From positions 743,501,006 through 743,565,005 of the forward strand of contig CM048745.1 in assembly GCA_026315105.1 (NCBI GenBank): 64,000 nucleotides of DNA. The letters are read 5' to 3'. This DNA comes from Locusta migratoria (Eukaryota > Arthropoda > Insecta > Orthoptera > Acrididae). The notes under the pieces were generated by a model. It was not told where the DNA came from. It made no database searches and was given only the letters and a program-made list of their open reading frames with translations. The translations under genes were made by a program, and so were the position numbers. This document shows, piece after piece, positions 11,341-23,943 of the stretch; the first letter of the stretch is position 1, and each line of letters begins with the position of its first letter.

Positions 11341-13111
11341 CACACACTAAACCTCCCGTTTTTCACTTTCCCACCACTTCCCTTAATTGCATTTCAGGCT
11401 GAACCTCACATTCCCACCCCAATCTGTCATGCTATGCTGAATGTTCTGTCCCAACCTTGCCAGGCATCCTTCCCCTTTCACTCCCAATTTCACTCACTGC
11501 CAAACATGCCTGGTATGGACAGAGAAAGTGCTCATGTGCTTGTTTTATGCACCCACCATCAGCTCAGCAATTAATTTTTTTCCCCAGTGAGCTGCAATCT
11601 ATTACTGTCCTATTTTTATATAGTAGACAACATCCTAACATTTTTACTAAAAAGTGGCTTTAAATAACAAAACAGTAAAACAAAAAGCTAGAAATTCTCA
11701 CCACACAGGATTTCAATATTTCTTAGAATTATATGAAAATTTAGAATAATGCAACAATCTCTCTTCTTTTACAAAGAAACTGGTTTAACAATTTAGAGCT
11801 GGTAAACCCAGAAATGGTTTCCAATTGCTAAATGTGCATGTGAATTAGATATACATCCTATATACATTTCCTTCATCTCTGACTACTTCTCTTAGGCTTC
11901 TCTCTGTATTAGCCAGCAGGAAAGCTACAGTAGCTTGGGTATTTATTCATTCCAATAGTCAGTCCATGTCCACCTACTTCCATCTCTTACCCCCTCCCGC
12001 ACCCCACATTCATCCATAAGTTTGTCATTAGTTCCCCTGATCTTTGCCAGTTTCCTCCCCCCCCTCTCAATTTATCTCATCTATCCCCTGAATATGAAAA
12101 ATTGCATGTATCATCTACAGAATGACATTTCTCTTGTTTTGAGTGTCAGGTGTGCAAAATGGCATCAAGAACAAAATAAAAGTGTAGATTGATGGTGGAG
12201 TCTGTTGTGAAGTACCCTTTATCATGCACTGCACCAATTGTTATGTATTTAGTAGCAATTCCGTCTTTTGAAGGTCAAGTACGTAAAATTTTATCACAAT
12301 CTGGTGAATGCTATGGTAGCATGTAATAATCTAATCTAATTTAGAGTTTTGAAGCCGATACAAAATTACGAATTTTGATTTTTCAGCTGTTCCTCTGGGT
12401 TTCCCCCAATTCCTTTCCTTTCTTGTGCTAACCATCCCTGTATTATAGCGAATAAAAAAGAAAAGAAAGAAAAAGTTAATAAATAATTTCAATCTGTTAG
12501 TATTTTAGCGAGACTAACCACATGGCAATTGACATTCATATATATAGATGAGACTATTTGCCCTCTAGCTGACTATATGGCCTCTCCAGTTATATACCTT
12601 AAGTTAGTGTGCTACAACTTTAATTATATATAGATTAAAGGCTTTGCAGGCAGTGCTCTGAATTGCTTTCCACAGACATACCTAAAGGATAATATCTAAG
12701 TTTCCATTTACCACAAGCTTTCCCTATCCCTTAAAGACCACACAGTTACTGAAAAGCAATATATTGTCAGTAATTAGCAAGAGATACGGGAGACATGGGA
12801 AAACAAGTGACTAGTAAAGCTCATGAGGAATAAGTGACTTGTGACACTGCAACCACAATGCTTACAAAGGCTGGGTCAGTAACAGTTTTAGCTAACAAAC
12901 ACCATCACATACATTCTGTTAAAGACTAGATGAGTATCATTACATTAACAACCCTTAAGCTCTGTACAAGTAAAATTATCAAGTACAAAAATTATTCCTA
13001 CAGCACCGTAGAGGAGATTCTGCACAGCCTGTCACATGATGGAAAATCTGTGGCAAATTTAAGCTTTAGATAAATTTTATAGCCACAGCACTGCCTGCAA
13101 TTGACTTATCT

Positions 13112-13114
<3 letters not shown>
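11341..13114. other. No gene recognised; probable intergenic or intronic DNA
   Basis: Pyrimidine-rich at 11350-11600 and 11960-12070, otherwise AT-rich. No long frame, no tRNA-like promoter, no paired inverted repeat that I can support. If the minus-strand gene inferred from 13507-13582 continues, this lies in its next intron. Confidence 0.4.

Positions 13115-13192
<78 letters not shown>
13115..13192. repeat. Compound (TC)n(AC)n microsatellite
   Basis: A TC run passes directly into an AC run. Confidence 0.98.
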
Positions 13193-13506
13193 GCTGCTGC
13201 TACCACCACATCAAGTGACCAACAACTTCAATTTGTATAATGTTATTATGCATCCTTTATACTTAGGTGATACCTGCAGGAGATCGCCCTATCGACCAGA
13301 ATCTTGATGATGAATTTACAAGATATTAGAAACAAGTTGAATTGCTAAAGAATATACACTGTGTCCGATATAACAGTGGTACGTAGTAGTTTGTTCTTAA
13401 AGTCCATATTACTTCAATATAACATATAATTAGACATCTATGGATTAAGTTTAAACTGTGATTCTATAGTTTAAAATTATGTAAATAGGATAACAATAGA
13501 ACTTAC

Positions 13507-13582
13507 TCTGCCCAGATGATTTTGGACTTTGCAAGCTAAGTGTTCGGAGAACCTGTGGTGCAGATGAGATCACACCAGCACC
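13507..13582 (-). CDS. Internal exon of an unidentified host gene
   Basis: A 76-nt exon on the minus strand. The acceptor is TTAATTGCAG at 13583-13592 and the donor is AGA followed by GTAAGTTC at 13506 and below, a near-consensus site. Only one of the three frames is open: it reads GAGVISSAPQVLRTLSLQSP then KSSGQ and ends with one extra base. It starts at phase 0, which is the phase in which the exon at 28624-28742 ends, so the two can be joined without a break. I do not recognise the protein. Its Ser/Gln/Pro-rich character would suit a nuclear regulatory protein, but that is weak. Intervening exons could exist. Confidence 0.6.
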
Positions 13583-15117
13583 CTGCAATTAATATAATTT
13601 CTTTGTTAAAAATAGTAACTTATTTACCTGAGGTTTTAAGTGACTTCTAAAGACTAAGCAGAACAGAACAAACATTTTTCAAGGTTAGAAGTTTTTTTTC
13701 TGTAAGATAAACAACATACTGCCACATTATCAGCTGAAAATCACACTGCACTAATAAGATATATAGAACACTGTTCTTTAAGATTATAAGGAAGATATAC
13801 TAGAGGTTTCTCAGTATTTTTAAAAGTAAACCTACTATGAACACTAAAACGAAATAGGACACTTCCAATACCAAACAGGAGCACTGTTTAATACAGCTGC
13901 CCCACTATAAATGTCACACACAACTGCCTTTCAGTTTCATCATATTTTTAACTTTCTGACCTTGCACGTCTTGGATCAAAATGTTTTAGTTTATATGCCT
14001 ATCTACCTTATAAGATCATACTGGCAAACTCTTAATCAAATCAAATATTAAAAATTTTTGCAATCAAAGGCTGATACAAATTCTGGAAGATCAGGCCCTG
14101 CACCACTATGTTCTTCACGGTAAACACATCACCTTTGATCTTATTGTGTGACAATTCTCCACTGACAGCCAGCTTATATGATAAAACTTACCTACACATT
14201 TTCGTAATTTTTTAAAATTTTAATACAATTACAAAAATGATTAGATTAATAATAAGATTCCAATTTTAGACTTTTTCCATTAATACTTCCTCAGAATTAT
14301 ACAACAACTGTGGTCTTATCCCTGCCTCTCTTCTCAAATATATAAATCAATTCACATTCTTAAATACTCAGGTTCTTTAGATTTAGAAACCATCAGTGTT
14401 TATAACTTGAACATTACATTACACACAATTTACATTCAATTTGTAACTAGTTTATACAAATGAAAGCCTGGTTTACTTATCTGTTACATACAATGCCTAT
14501 ATCTGCATCATCTTTATGGCAGATATGGATGTATTCAGGAATGGCATAGCATAAAGATTTTGAACTGACAGTGGACTATTAGTTCTCAACAACTGGAGTG
14601 GTTTTCATTAATTAGTAAGTAACTATTCAACAACAACCTAAATGTGATAATAGTCCCAAATATTAGAGACTACTGTTGACAGGTTTCTTGTTACTATAAT
14701 ATGTGCCTTCTGTTGCTTATACCTTCACTCTTTACACACCCTGAACGTTCTTCTTCATGCGATTCAAACAACACAACAACTATAAGAATGCAAGAATAAA
14801 ACTATTCAGACACATACTGTATAATTTAACAGCCTACTACAAGTCATTAAACTGGATATCACTTCTACAATTTGTGTATCCCTAACCTCCCCAATGATCC
14901 AAAAGGGGCCAACACTTAGAATCTGAACCATGAATTGTTTTTAGCAGACTTTCACATCACTGATTGTGACAGGTAAAAAGTAAAGTCATATGGCAAGAAT
15001 GGTTGGGAGGCCCCAAAGGGCAGGTTCAGCCACCTGATTGGAAAGGATTTCCATATCCTTTGCGAAGTGTGAGAACTGTGTGCTGAAGTGCTTACGTTAA
15101 GTGTATGTGACTGTAAA

Positions 15118-15118
<1 letters not shown>
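13583..15118. other. AT-rich intron candidate
   Basis: Follows the acceptor of the 13507-13582 exon on the minus strand. No frame with a domain and no repeat boundary recognised. Confidence 0.4.

Positions 15119-15173
<55 letters not shown>
15119..15173. repeat. (TG)n microsatellite
   Basis: An uninterrupted TG run of about 27 units. Confidence 0.98.
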
Positions 15174-15177
<4 letters not shown>

Positions 15178-15630
15178 TAGTGTTCGTGGTGGAGAAGATG
15201 GGAGGAGGGAGAGGGTGACACCCGGTACTGGCACAGAGCCTACTCCTCTCGAAAAGCCACCAAGCGTAACGCCCCGATTCACCGGACGGATCAGCATCAA
15301 CAGTGCCCCATGCCCTCACTCCACGAGGCACTGTGGAGAAGTTGTAGGCTATGTTATAGACTGAAATAATAAAATAATAACAAGTAATAACTAATCTGTT
15401 ATTTGACTGGGATTAACTCTTGCTGCCTTTAAGTTTCCTGATGGGCACTTTGCCTCTACATCTCCAGGCCCAACTATGAATCTGATATGGTTCACTTTCA
15501 GTTCGTCATGGTGAAAGTCATAGTAAAAAGATTAAACAATGGAAAGTCCAGGTTGGAATATAAAAGACAATGTCAAAGGTTAGATTGTAGCCCAGAGTAA
15601 AGATGAGATGAAATCAAATAATCACATAGC
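15174..15630. other. No gene recognised
   Basis: Intron candidate with no supported frame. The short minus-strand frames that overlap the TG run are low-complexity artefacts. Confidence 0.4.
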
Positions 15631-15838
15631 TTTTTTGGCCGGGAGATCCCGCAGGGATTGTTCAGCCGCCTAGTGCAAGTCTTTTTACTAGATGCCACTT
15701 CAGCAACTGGCATGTCGATGATGATGAAAATGGTGAGGACAACACACAACAGACTCCCCAGCCCCTTCTGGGAATCGAACCTGGGGTCCCTGCATGGTAG
15801 TCAACAACACTACCATCTGAGCTACAAGGGGTGGACAC
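15631..15838 (-). mobile_element. tRNA-derived SINE (minus strand)
   Basis: On the minus strand the head reads CCCCTTGTAGCTCAGATGG (RNA polymerase III A box) and, about 35 nt on, GGTTCGATTCCCAG (B box), closing with a 6-bp complement AAGGGG. This is tRNA-shaped but the arms pair poorly, so it is not a working tRNA. The body continues to 15631 (GGCGGCTGAACAATCCC on the minus strand) with an atcatcatcgacatgcc-type segment that I recall from orthopteran SINEs. Target duplications were not resolved. Confidence 0.7.
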
Positions 15839-17189
15839 AGTAAAGTGGAGACCTGAGCTACAGACCCAAGAAGATAAACAATCACCATTGCACAACTACA
15901 ACTTACAGCCACAACCTTCGTCATGGAAAACGCATACAATCCATACATGCCAAACTGCTGACTGGACACTATACTTCAAGTCCAGCAGCCACAGACAGCA
16001 GTTGACACTGGATGCAGCCTAAGGTTCGAGTCTTTATCAGTTACTACTAGTGATAGGAAGGAAAGTTTTTTGCCAATTTGCCACCATCTGTGGCATCCCC
16101 CCATCTGTTTTACATATTTTTTCATCACAACCTGTATTATTTACAATCTCATACATCTGTAGTTTTTGCACAGTTATTTGTCACATTAAATATAATATTT
16201 TGCCACATTCAGTGGTTCAGCCAAATTTCAAGTTCTTGTGGACATATGTTGATTTTTTATTACAAAAATAGCAACAATGTCATCCATAAAAGAAAGGAAA
16301 GGGAATGACACCACTCTCACAAAATCTTCAAATTTTGTCTAACTGAATTTTATCTACATGTACGAATATTTCCAAAATTTAAATGTTGCAGGTCAAGTAC
16401 TATACAAATATACAATTCCTCAGGAATTTGGGCTTACATGTACGAGCTCCTATATAATTTTAAAATGCTGTAGTTCCTACAGTTTTTTAAGTAGCAATTG
16501 GATTTTTTTTATTTTAAAGAGGAATGATTACATTTGTGTATTCATATTCTTTATTTTGAATATCTATAACATTTGTCTCAGAAAAAATTGTAAATTTATT
16601 TTAAATTTATGGGCATTGATACATATATTTAAGCTATTTCCCCTTCTTAATACTTCTTACAAAATATCTAAATATTTTATTTCTTCGTCACACACAAATA
16701 ATATCAGTTTATAGAAATTGTGGGAGTATGAAAATCATGCTACTTAAAAACAATGATTAAATTGGTAATTTATGACACCAATATCACCTATAAATTGCTG
16801 AAGCAGAGGTTACATTGGATTTCTATATGGACAAATCATCTTTGACAATACTGAAGACAAAGTAAGATATTAAAATTTATATACTCACAGGATCTCCAGC
16901 ATACATTCTATATGTGTGTTTGCATTTACCACAGAAATGTTGAACTGTTTTTAAATTCTGTTTCTATCAGAGAAATTTATTAACGTCTAATTTTAATTAA
17001 AAAAATATTATAAATAACAGAGACTGTATGTCCCATCTGTGTGATAAATGTCTTGCCAGTTCTTTACTTCAGATATACAACTATGATCCTGATGACATAA
17101 CACAGTATAAACAATGGGTATAAATTACAGTAATATAAACCTTTCAGGATTCTATGATACCTGTGAGTCTGGTGACACCTTATATTGAT
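15839..17189. other. AT-rich, no gene recognised
   Basis: Strongly AT-rich (especially 16350-17000). Open frames here are short and hydrophobic, as expected from T-rich DNA, and carry no domain. Confidence 0.45.
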
Positions 17190-17856
17190 GCCCCATGCGT
17201 GCAATGTGCGGAGAATGCCTGCCCTCCAACAGGTATCTTAAGCCTTCTCTAAGCCGAAGAACACGCTTCCTTAAAAAGTTATTCATAATAAAGGTCGACA
17301 AGGTGATTAGGTGATCAGCAGCAGAGTTGTGTCTACGAAAACCACATTGGATATTAGTCAGGAGGCGTCGAGATTCGAGAAGCCAGACCAACCGAGCGTA
17401 AACCATGCGTTCCATCACCTTACAGGTGCAGCTAGTAAGAGAAATGGGGCGATAACTTGATGGAAGATGTTTGTCCTTCCCTGGTTTGGGGATGGGGACA
17501 ATGGCTTCATGCTAACTTGTGGGAACCTGACCTTCATTCCATATGCGATTATAGGTGCTAAGTAGGAAACACTTGCCCGCAAGAGAAAGGTTTTTCAGCA
17601 TCTCAATATGGATGGAATCGGGCCCAGGTGCAGAAGATCGGGACAGGGCAAGAGCACGGTCTAGCTCCTGCTTGGTGAAGGAGACATTATAACTTTCACA
17701 ATTAAAAGAGTGGAAAGAAGGTAGCCGTGCCTCCTCTACCTGTTTGCGAGGGAGGAAGGCAGGGTGGTAACGGGCAGAGCTCGAAACCTCCGGAAAGAAA
17801 CGGCCCAATGTGTTGGAAATATCAGCAGGGTCCAGAAGGACTGCGTTCTCGACGGT
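17190..17856 (-). pseudogene. Family-2 LINE reverse transcriptase, first half (3' piece)
   Basis: Reads VENAVLLDPADISNTLG, FLPRKQVEEARLPSF, SRSSAPGPDSIHIEMLKNLS, then after a frame change TSCTCKVMERMV, NIQCGFRRHNSAADHL and NNFLRKR. It breaks up inside the AVFFDLEKAYDTCWR box, where the copy at 63600 is intact. The catalytic YADD box is missing because the sequence ends near 17190. Confidence 0.8.
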
Positions 17857-18240
17857 GGTGGTGGTGGACATGAGGGACCAAACAACGAGGTCATCAGTCC
17901 CTTCAACCCCAAAGTGTATACGCCACGGAACCCAACGAAAAATAGGTGAAAGCCAAAAGACCATTACACTAGGAAGTAAAATTGATTCGCCAACAAGACT
18001 AAGACCAACCCAGGGCAGCAAATGCTACAGTGTCCGATCCCACAGCTCTGGAAGCGACCTCTTGCCTAAACCACAAGTTACTAATGGCACAGTGGTCAAC
18101 GTATCATAGCTCCAGAGCAGGGAGAAATAAAACTACATTAAAATGTAAAAGTTGGGGGGGGGGGGGGGTGACGGGGATAAGGCTCTAAACCCCACAATCA
18201 GCCAAGAATCACAAACCCACTCACCCCGAACAAGCGAGTC

Positions 18241-21200
18241 CTAGAGCTGACAATAAAATCTACTTTCACGGAGGAAGGCAAGGACGCGATCAACCATCCG
18301 TGGGTCATCCGCCAAAACTAAAGGCAATGCAGGCGGTAGGCCATAGTCGCCACGAAGTGTCGAATGGAGAGGACATTCAGTCAGAATATGAGACACGGAT
18401 TGTACGGCTCCACAATCACAATGTGGTGGATTGTCATTTTGTAAAAGAAATCCATGGGTCAGCCTGCAGTGTCCAAGACGGAGGCGATTCTCTCCGGGAA
18501 GGGCGTAAAGATGAACTCCAAGCTGCAGTCGTATCTTTGATGGTGCGGAGTTTATTGGAAGGGGCAGTAGCTTTCCAACTGCTATCCCATGAGGAGTGAA
18601 GCAAAGATCTGATCTGCACCCGCAGATCCGCACCCGGAATTTGAAAGGGAGACGGGCAGCGAGTAATTGCCGATCTAGCCAACTGGTCAGCTACTTCATT
18701 CCCTGTAATACCAACATGGCTTGGCACCCAGAGAAAGGTAATGGAGCAGGCAGCACGATGAAGGTCAGCAAGGAGTTCATGGATGGAAATAACTAAAGGA
18801 TGGGAGGGGAAACAACGATCAATGGCCTGCAGACTGCTCATGGAGTCAGCACAGATTAAACCACATTCCACGGCAGAATGTTTAATCAAACAGAGGGCTC
18901 TATAAATCGCCATCAGCTCTGCCGTAAACACACTGCATGCCTCTGGCAGAGAATGGCATTCCGTCCCAACAGGAGATGTAAAAGCATATCCGGAGTGGCC
19001 CGCTTTTTCGAGCCATCAGTGTAGAAGATAGAGGCTCCCTGAAACTCTTCTAGTACTGGGCGCACCAAACGCCGAAAGACCATGGGGGAAATTAAAGCTT
19101 TTGGGCCCTGGAAGAGATCCGCCCGGATTAGTGGTCGCGGCACCATCCACGGAGGTGTGCGTGCAGTAAAATGGGGGGCGCAATCTAGCGAAGGGAAATG
19201 GAAATCCCGGCAAAGAGAGGCAAGCCGCAGTCCGACGGGAAGGCCCGCCCACGGCCGGGTATCAGGGGGTTGAAGCCCTTCATATGCAAAAAGAACCTGG
19301 TAAGCGGGATGAGCAGGATATTGCCGGATGGCGATGGCATAAGACGCCAGAAGCTGATGCCGCCTGACCTGAAGAGGGCAGATTCCCACCTCAACAAGGA
19401 TACTGTCAACCGGGCTAGTCGGGAATGCACCTGTAGCCAAGCGGACACCATAATGGTGAGCTGGGTCTAATAATTTCAGGGCAGAAGGAGCTGCCGAGCC
19501 ATAAACTTGACACCCATAGTCCAATCGGGACAAGATTAGAGCCCGATAGATACGGAGGATAGTTGTTCGGTCTGCACCCCAAGATGAATGAGCAAGGAAA
19601 CGTAGGGCATTGAGTTTCCTCATACAACTAATCTTTAGGTGGCGAATATGGGGCACCCAAGTCAATTTTTTGTCAAAGAGAAGACCCAAGAAACGATGCT
19701 GTGCTACAACTTCCAGGCGCTGATTACCCAAGAACAGTTCTGGATCAGGGTGAACTGTAGTACGACGACAAAAGTGCACCACCCTCGTTTTTGATGAGGA
19801 AAACTGGAAACCATGGGACGTAGCCCACACTGAAGCCCGCCGAATGGCGCTCTGGAGCTGACGTTCAGTAGAGGCTAATGAGTATGAGCTGTACCATATG
19901 CAAAAGTCGTCGACATACAATGCCGGGGTTACCAGTGACCCAACAGAGCTCACCAACCCATTGATGGCGATTAGAAAAAGTGTAACACTCAACACTGAGC
20001 CCTGGGGGACACCGTTCTCCTGTATCCGAGGGGAGCTAAAGGAAGAGTCAACTCTGACACGGAACAGGCGGTGGGATAAAAACTGATGGATAAAAATTGG
20101 TAAGGAGCCTCTGAGGCCCCAGTCATGAAGAGAACGTAAAATATGATGACGCCAAGCAGTGTCGTACGCCTTATGCAGATCGAAGAAGACTGCTACCAGA
20201 TGATGTCTTTTAGAGAAGGCCTGTCTGATCGCAGTCTCCAGTCGAAGTAAATGGTCAATAGGGGATCGTCCCTCCCGGAACCCACACTGGTAAGGTGAGA
20301 GAAGTCCCCGGGATTCAAGAACCCAGCATAATCTGCGGGCTACCATCCGCTCAAGTAGTTTACAGGGGACACTTGTCAGGCTTATTGGTCGATAACTGTC
20401 CAGCGCCGACAGGTCCTTGCCAGGCTTGAGGGCAGGGACCACAATACTCTCCCTCCACTGGGAGGGGAACACCCCTTGAAGCCAAATGCGGTTAAAAACT
20501 TTTAGGAGGGGTTTAGGTGTTTCAGCAATTGAGTATGGATATCGTCAGGGCCAGGTGCTGAATCACGAGAAGAGGAGAGGGCCAGCGACAGCTCCCAGTA
20601 AGTAAAAGGTTCGTTATATGGTTCCACCTGGTGAGAAGTAAAGCCTAATTTGAAGGTTTCGGCCTGGTGTTTCTGAAGGAGAAAGGTCGCCGGATATGAA
20701 GTTGTCGCTGATACATTGGCGAAGTGAGTTGCAAGATGTTCTGCAACAACAGATGGCTCTGTGCAGACCCCATCAGGCAGGGCAAGACCAGGGACGGAAG
20801 ACGGCCGCCAGCTACCTTGGATAGATCGGAGCATAGCCCACACTCTTGTCAAAGGGACAGAAGAACCCAACAAGGAGACAAAATGCTCCCAGCATGTCCG
20901 CTTACTTTGTTTGATTAAGTAACGAGCTCTGGCACGCAGACGTTTGAAATTTATTAGACCAGCGAGCGATGGGTGGCGCTTAAGATGTTGCAAGGCCCTA
21001 CGGCGCTCGCGAATGGCTGCGGCAACAGTTGCATTCCACCAAGGGACAGGCCGGCGAGTAGGAGGGCCTGTCGACCGGGGAACAGCGGCGTTGGCAGCTT
21101 GGGTAATCATGTTGGTCATTTGGCTTATAACATCATCTATACAGCCTGAGGGGGAAGATGGGAACACAACCTGGGATGTATATAGCGCCCAATTAGCACG

Positions 21201-21929
21201 ACGGAATACCCAGCGGGGTACCCTGGCTCGTGGTAGGCGTGAGGGAAGTGAAAGGATCAACGGAAAGTGGTCGCTATCGCAGAGGTCGTCATACGCCGAC
21301 CAGTGAAATAAAGGAAGGAGAGAAGGAGAAGTGAGAGAGAGGTCTATGGCAGAAAAGGTGCCATGAGCAGCACTAAAATGAGTTGGGGAACCATCGTTGA
21401 GAAGGCTCAGATTGTGGTCAGCAAGAAACTGGTCTATGAGGCGGCCCCGGCTAGATGTATAAGCACTGCCCCACAAGGGATGGTGGGCATTGAAGTCCCC
21501 AAGGATGAGGTAAGGAGGGGGGAGTTGCTGAAGGAGGGCCACTAGGGACGTGAGTGTAGGTGGCCTGTCAGGTGGAAGGTAGAGGTTGCAAATGGTCAAT
21601 GGAGTGTCCAAGTGAACCCGGACAGCAACCACTTCCAATGGAGTTTGGAGAGGAATCCAGGTACTGACAATATCTGTCCGGACCAAAGTACAAACCCCAC
21701 CAGACGCCTGGAGGGGACCAACCCGGTTCCGACAAAAAGCACGGAACCCACGGAGAGTCGGTGAATGTGCATCCATAAACCTCGATTCCTGCAGGACGAC
21801 ACAGGCTGCAGAAGAGAGAGAGAGTAGCTGTTTAATCTCCAAGAGGTGACTGTAGTAACCATTACAGTTCCATTGGATGATCACATCACGAGGATCTAGG
21901 CGGGAAGCGAATGGCATAACGTCTGTCAC
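18241..21929 (-). pseudogene. Family-1 LINE ORF2: APE, reverse transcriptase, RNase H; frameshifted
   Basis: 21929-20502 encodes the APE endonuclease (IIQWNCNGYYSHLLE, VVLQESR, LILGDFNAHHPLWGS, CDSDHFPLILS). 20472-18913 encodes the RT (SYRPISLTSVPCKLLERMV, YQCGFREGRSPIDHL, AVFFDLHKAYDTAW, ENGVPQGSVLSV, catalytic ALYVDDFCIWYS) and the start of RNase H (IFYTDGSKK). 18931-18434 continues RNase H (MFTAELMAIYRAL, ICADSMSSLQAID, SHVGITGNEVADQLAR). 18633-18241 ends with a Cys-His segment CDCGAVQSVSHILTEC. Frameshifts lie near 20503, 18930-18990 and 18460-18560. The catalytic residues I can see are all present. Confidence 0.9.
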
Positions 21930-21948
21930 GCTGCTTTGTCAGCATCCG

Positions 21949-23335
21949 TCACCAAAGAAGAAGGGACAACATCCATAAATAGCTGATCAGCCTCGGGCTA
22001 AATGGGATGAGCGAGTTGCGAAAGCACAGTCGGCACCTCCGGCGGTACCGGAGGGGCTTTATCTTGTAACTTTGGTTTCTTCTTCTTCTTCTCCTTCTCT
22101 TTCTCCTTCTCCTTCTCTCGACTGACTGGGAGTCCGATGGCCGGCTGGAGGTCGAAGATCTCCGATCTGGGGAACGCCGGGACGGAAGGCCCTGAGATAG
22201 GGCACTGTCACCGGCAGGCGACGGAGAAGGGGTGCACTTCTCCGGCTGGGAAGGGGTGGGACACAAAGGGAGGGCTACAGGAGCGGGAGATGTGAGGGAG
22301 GGGTGTGGACAGGGTGTAGGGGGGGGGAGATGGGAGTGGGAAGGGGAGGGTGAAGGGCTAGACGATAACGTCGTAGCGAAGGTCGTCGCCATTTGCACGG
22401 GATGCAGACGTTCATATTTACTGCGGGCCTCAGGGTACGTCAAACGCTCCAGGGATTTGTACTCTTGTATCTTCTTTTCTTTTTTGAACATAGGGCTATC
22501 TGGCGACCGTGAAGAGTGGTGTTGTTGACAGTTGACGCACACCGGCGGAGGAACACAGGGGCTCCCCTCATGTAGTGGGCGTCTACAATCACCGCATACT
22601 GGGACTGCTGTACAGCGAGAGGACATATGACCAAACCTCATACATCGAAAACACCGCATGGGAGGTGGAATGTAGGGCTTCACTTCACATCGATATATCA
22701 TTATCTTGACCTTCTCTGGGAGTGTGTCCCCCTCGAAGGCCAAGATAAAGGCCCCAGTATCGACGCGGTTATCCTTAGGTCCCCTCTGAACGCGGCGAAC
22801 AAAATGTACACCACGCCGCTCGAGATAGGCCCTAAGCTCCTCATCAGTTTGAAGGAGGAGGTCCCGGTGGAATATCACACCCTGTACCATATTCAAGGAT
22901 TTGTGCGGGACAATTGTGACTGGAATGTCGCCAAGGGTGGTGCAGGCGAGCAAAGCTTCAGACTGGGCTTCCGAGACTGTTTTAATGAGTAATGAGCCAG
23001 ATCTAAGCTTACCCATAGATTCCACCAAACTTGTCCTCTATGGTCTCGACAAAGAACAGAGGTTTGGTGGTAGTAAAAGTTCCTCCATCAGTCCTTGAGC
23101 AAACGAGATAGCGAGGAAAGGGTTTTGCTCCTAACCTGCGAGCCTGGCCTTCCTCCCAAGGGGTAGCAAGGGAGGGAAACATCCTCTTATCCGCAGTAGC
23201 AGCATTAAACGATCTCTTCCTGTCTTGAGAGACGGCCGATGCACGACCATTTTGGAGTCTAACTCTTTTCATGGGGCTAGACGTCCGCCCTGGTGTCACC
23301 CACTCCGAAACCGGGGCTCTCTCCATGGGCGCCAC
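21949..23335 (-). pseudogene. Family-1 LINE ORF1 (gag-like, zinc knuckles), frameshifted
   Basis: Starts at 23335 (MAPMERAPVSEWVTP), runs to about 23020 and then shifts frame to a 359-aa frame ending at 21949. The core has GSLLIKTVSEAQSEAL and a CCHC knuckle CFRCMRFGHMSSRC, followed by CGDCRRPLHEGSPC and CVNCQQHHSSRSPDSP, the usual RNA-binding triple of I and jockey ORF1 proteins. Beyond is a Ser/Pro-rich tail, then an Arg-rich run VERRRRRKRRRRRRR encoded by a purine repeat (22075-22115). In the next frame the same DNA gives a Lys/Glu-rich tail like that of the relative at 54812, so a second frameshift probably lies in the repeat. It would package element RNA. Confidence 0.85.
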
Positions 23336-23943
23336 CCAGCCTCAGCAAAGGCCACCTGGCACGATGGCCATTGCCGGGAGTTCTGATACCCCCGAGGACA
23401 GGCATCAACTCCTTGGCTTGCATGGAGAGGTCGCAGCTCAGACACCAGTAGTGTGATCCCTGTGGTGTCAGCGGGCTCAGCCAAAGGGTACATAACAGCC
23501 CCCCCACACGGACTGGCTACACGTGCTGGGGACCTAGCGGGGGATGGGGGCTACAGCGAGGAAAGGAAGTGGAAAGGAAAGGATAGGACCCGCGCTGTAG
23601 GGGCTAGGTCGGGAGTTCTTCCCCAATTGGCTCACACATTATCGGACAATTTTGGTATGGAAGGTCAAACCCCGAGGGGGACCAAACTGGGCCAAAAACC
23701 GGTGTACACAGCAGACAAAACCAAAGTGCAGGACAATCGGTACCATGGGATAGCCAAGCCGTCATCCAGAGTACCACCGAGAGACGGGGTTGGAGAGGGT
23801 GGGAAGGAGGAATTGGGATGGGAAGGAGGGGGAACTAGGAGGGGTAATGCAGCCTGGGGAAAGCAGGAAAAAAGGCTGCAATGGCTCGGGGACCTGTGCG
23901 CGCCACACACGTACCCACAAAAGAGCTGTGGGCCCCCTGGGGG

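Larger units (their letters stand above)
17857..23943 (-). mobile_element. I-like LINE (family 1, copy 1), nearly complete, with 14-bp target duplication
   Basis: A 6.1-kb minus-strand LINE inside the family-2 LINE. The flanks are gcgttctcgacggt (17843-17856) and gcgttctccacggt (23944-23957), a 14-bp target duplication with one mismatch. The 5' untranslated region is about 23336-23943, followed by ORF1, ORF2 and a 3' untranslated region (17857-18240) with a G-run (18153-18168) and a (CCA)n tail (minus strand) at 17857-17869. APE, RT and RNase H together place it in the I superfamily. Only a few frameshifts separate it from an intact element, so it is relatively young. Confidence 0.9.

Noticed and set aside
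15092..15331. Thr-His repeat proteins
   Set aside because: They are three frames of the (TG)n microsatellite.
15760..15838. A tRNA gene on the minus strand
   Set aside because: A and B boxes are present but the D and anticodon arms do not pair, and SINE body sequence follows. It is a SINE head.
18434..20472. Host reverse transcriptase or RNase H gene
   Set aside because: Order, zinc-knuckle ORF1 and flanking 14-bp duplication show a LINE.
22232..22528. Gly-rich plus-strand frame
   Set aside because: It is the antisense of the Ser/Pro-rich part of a LINE ORF1.
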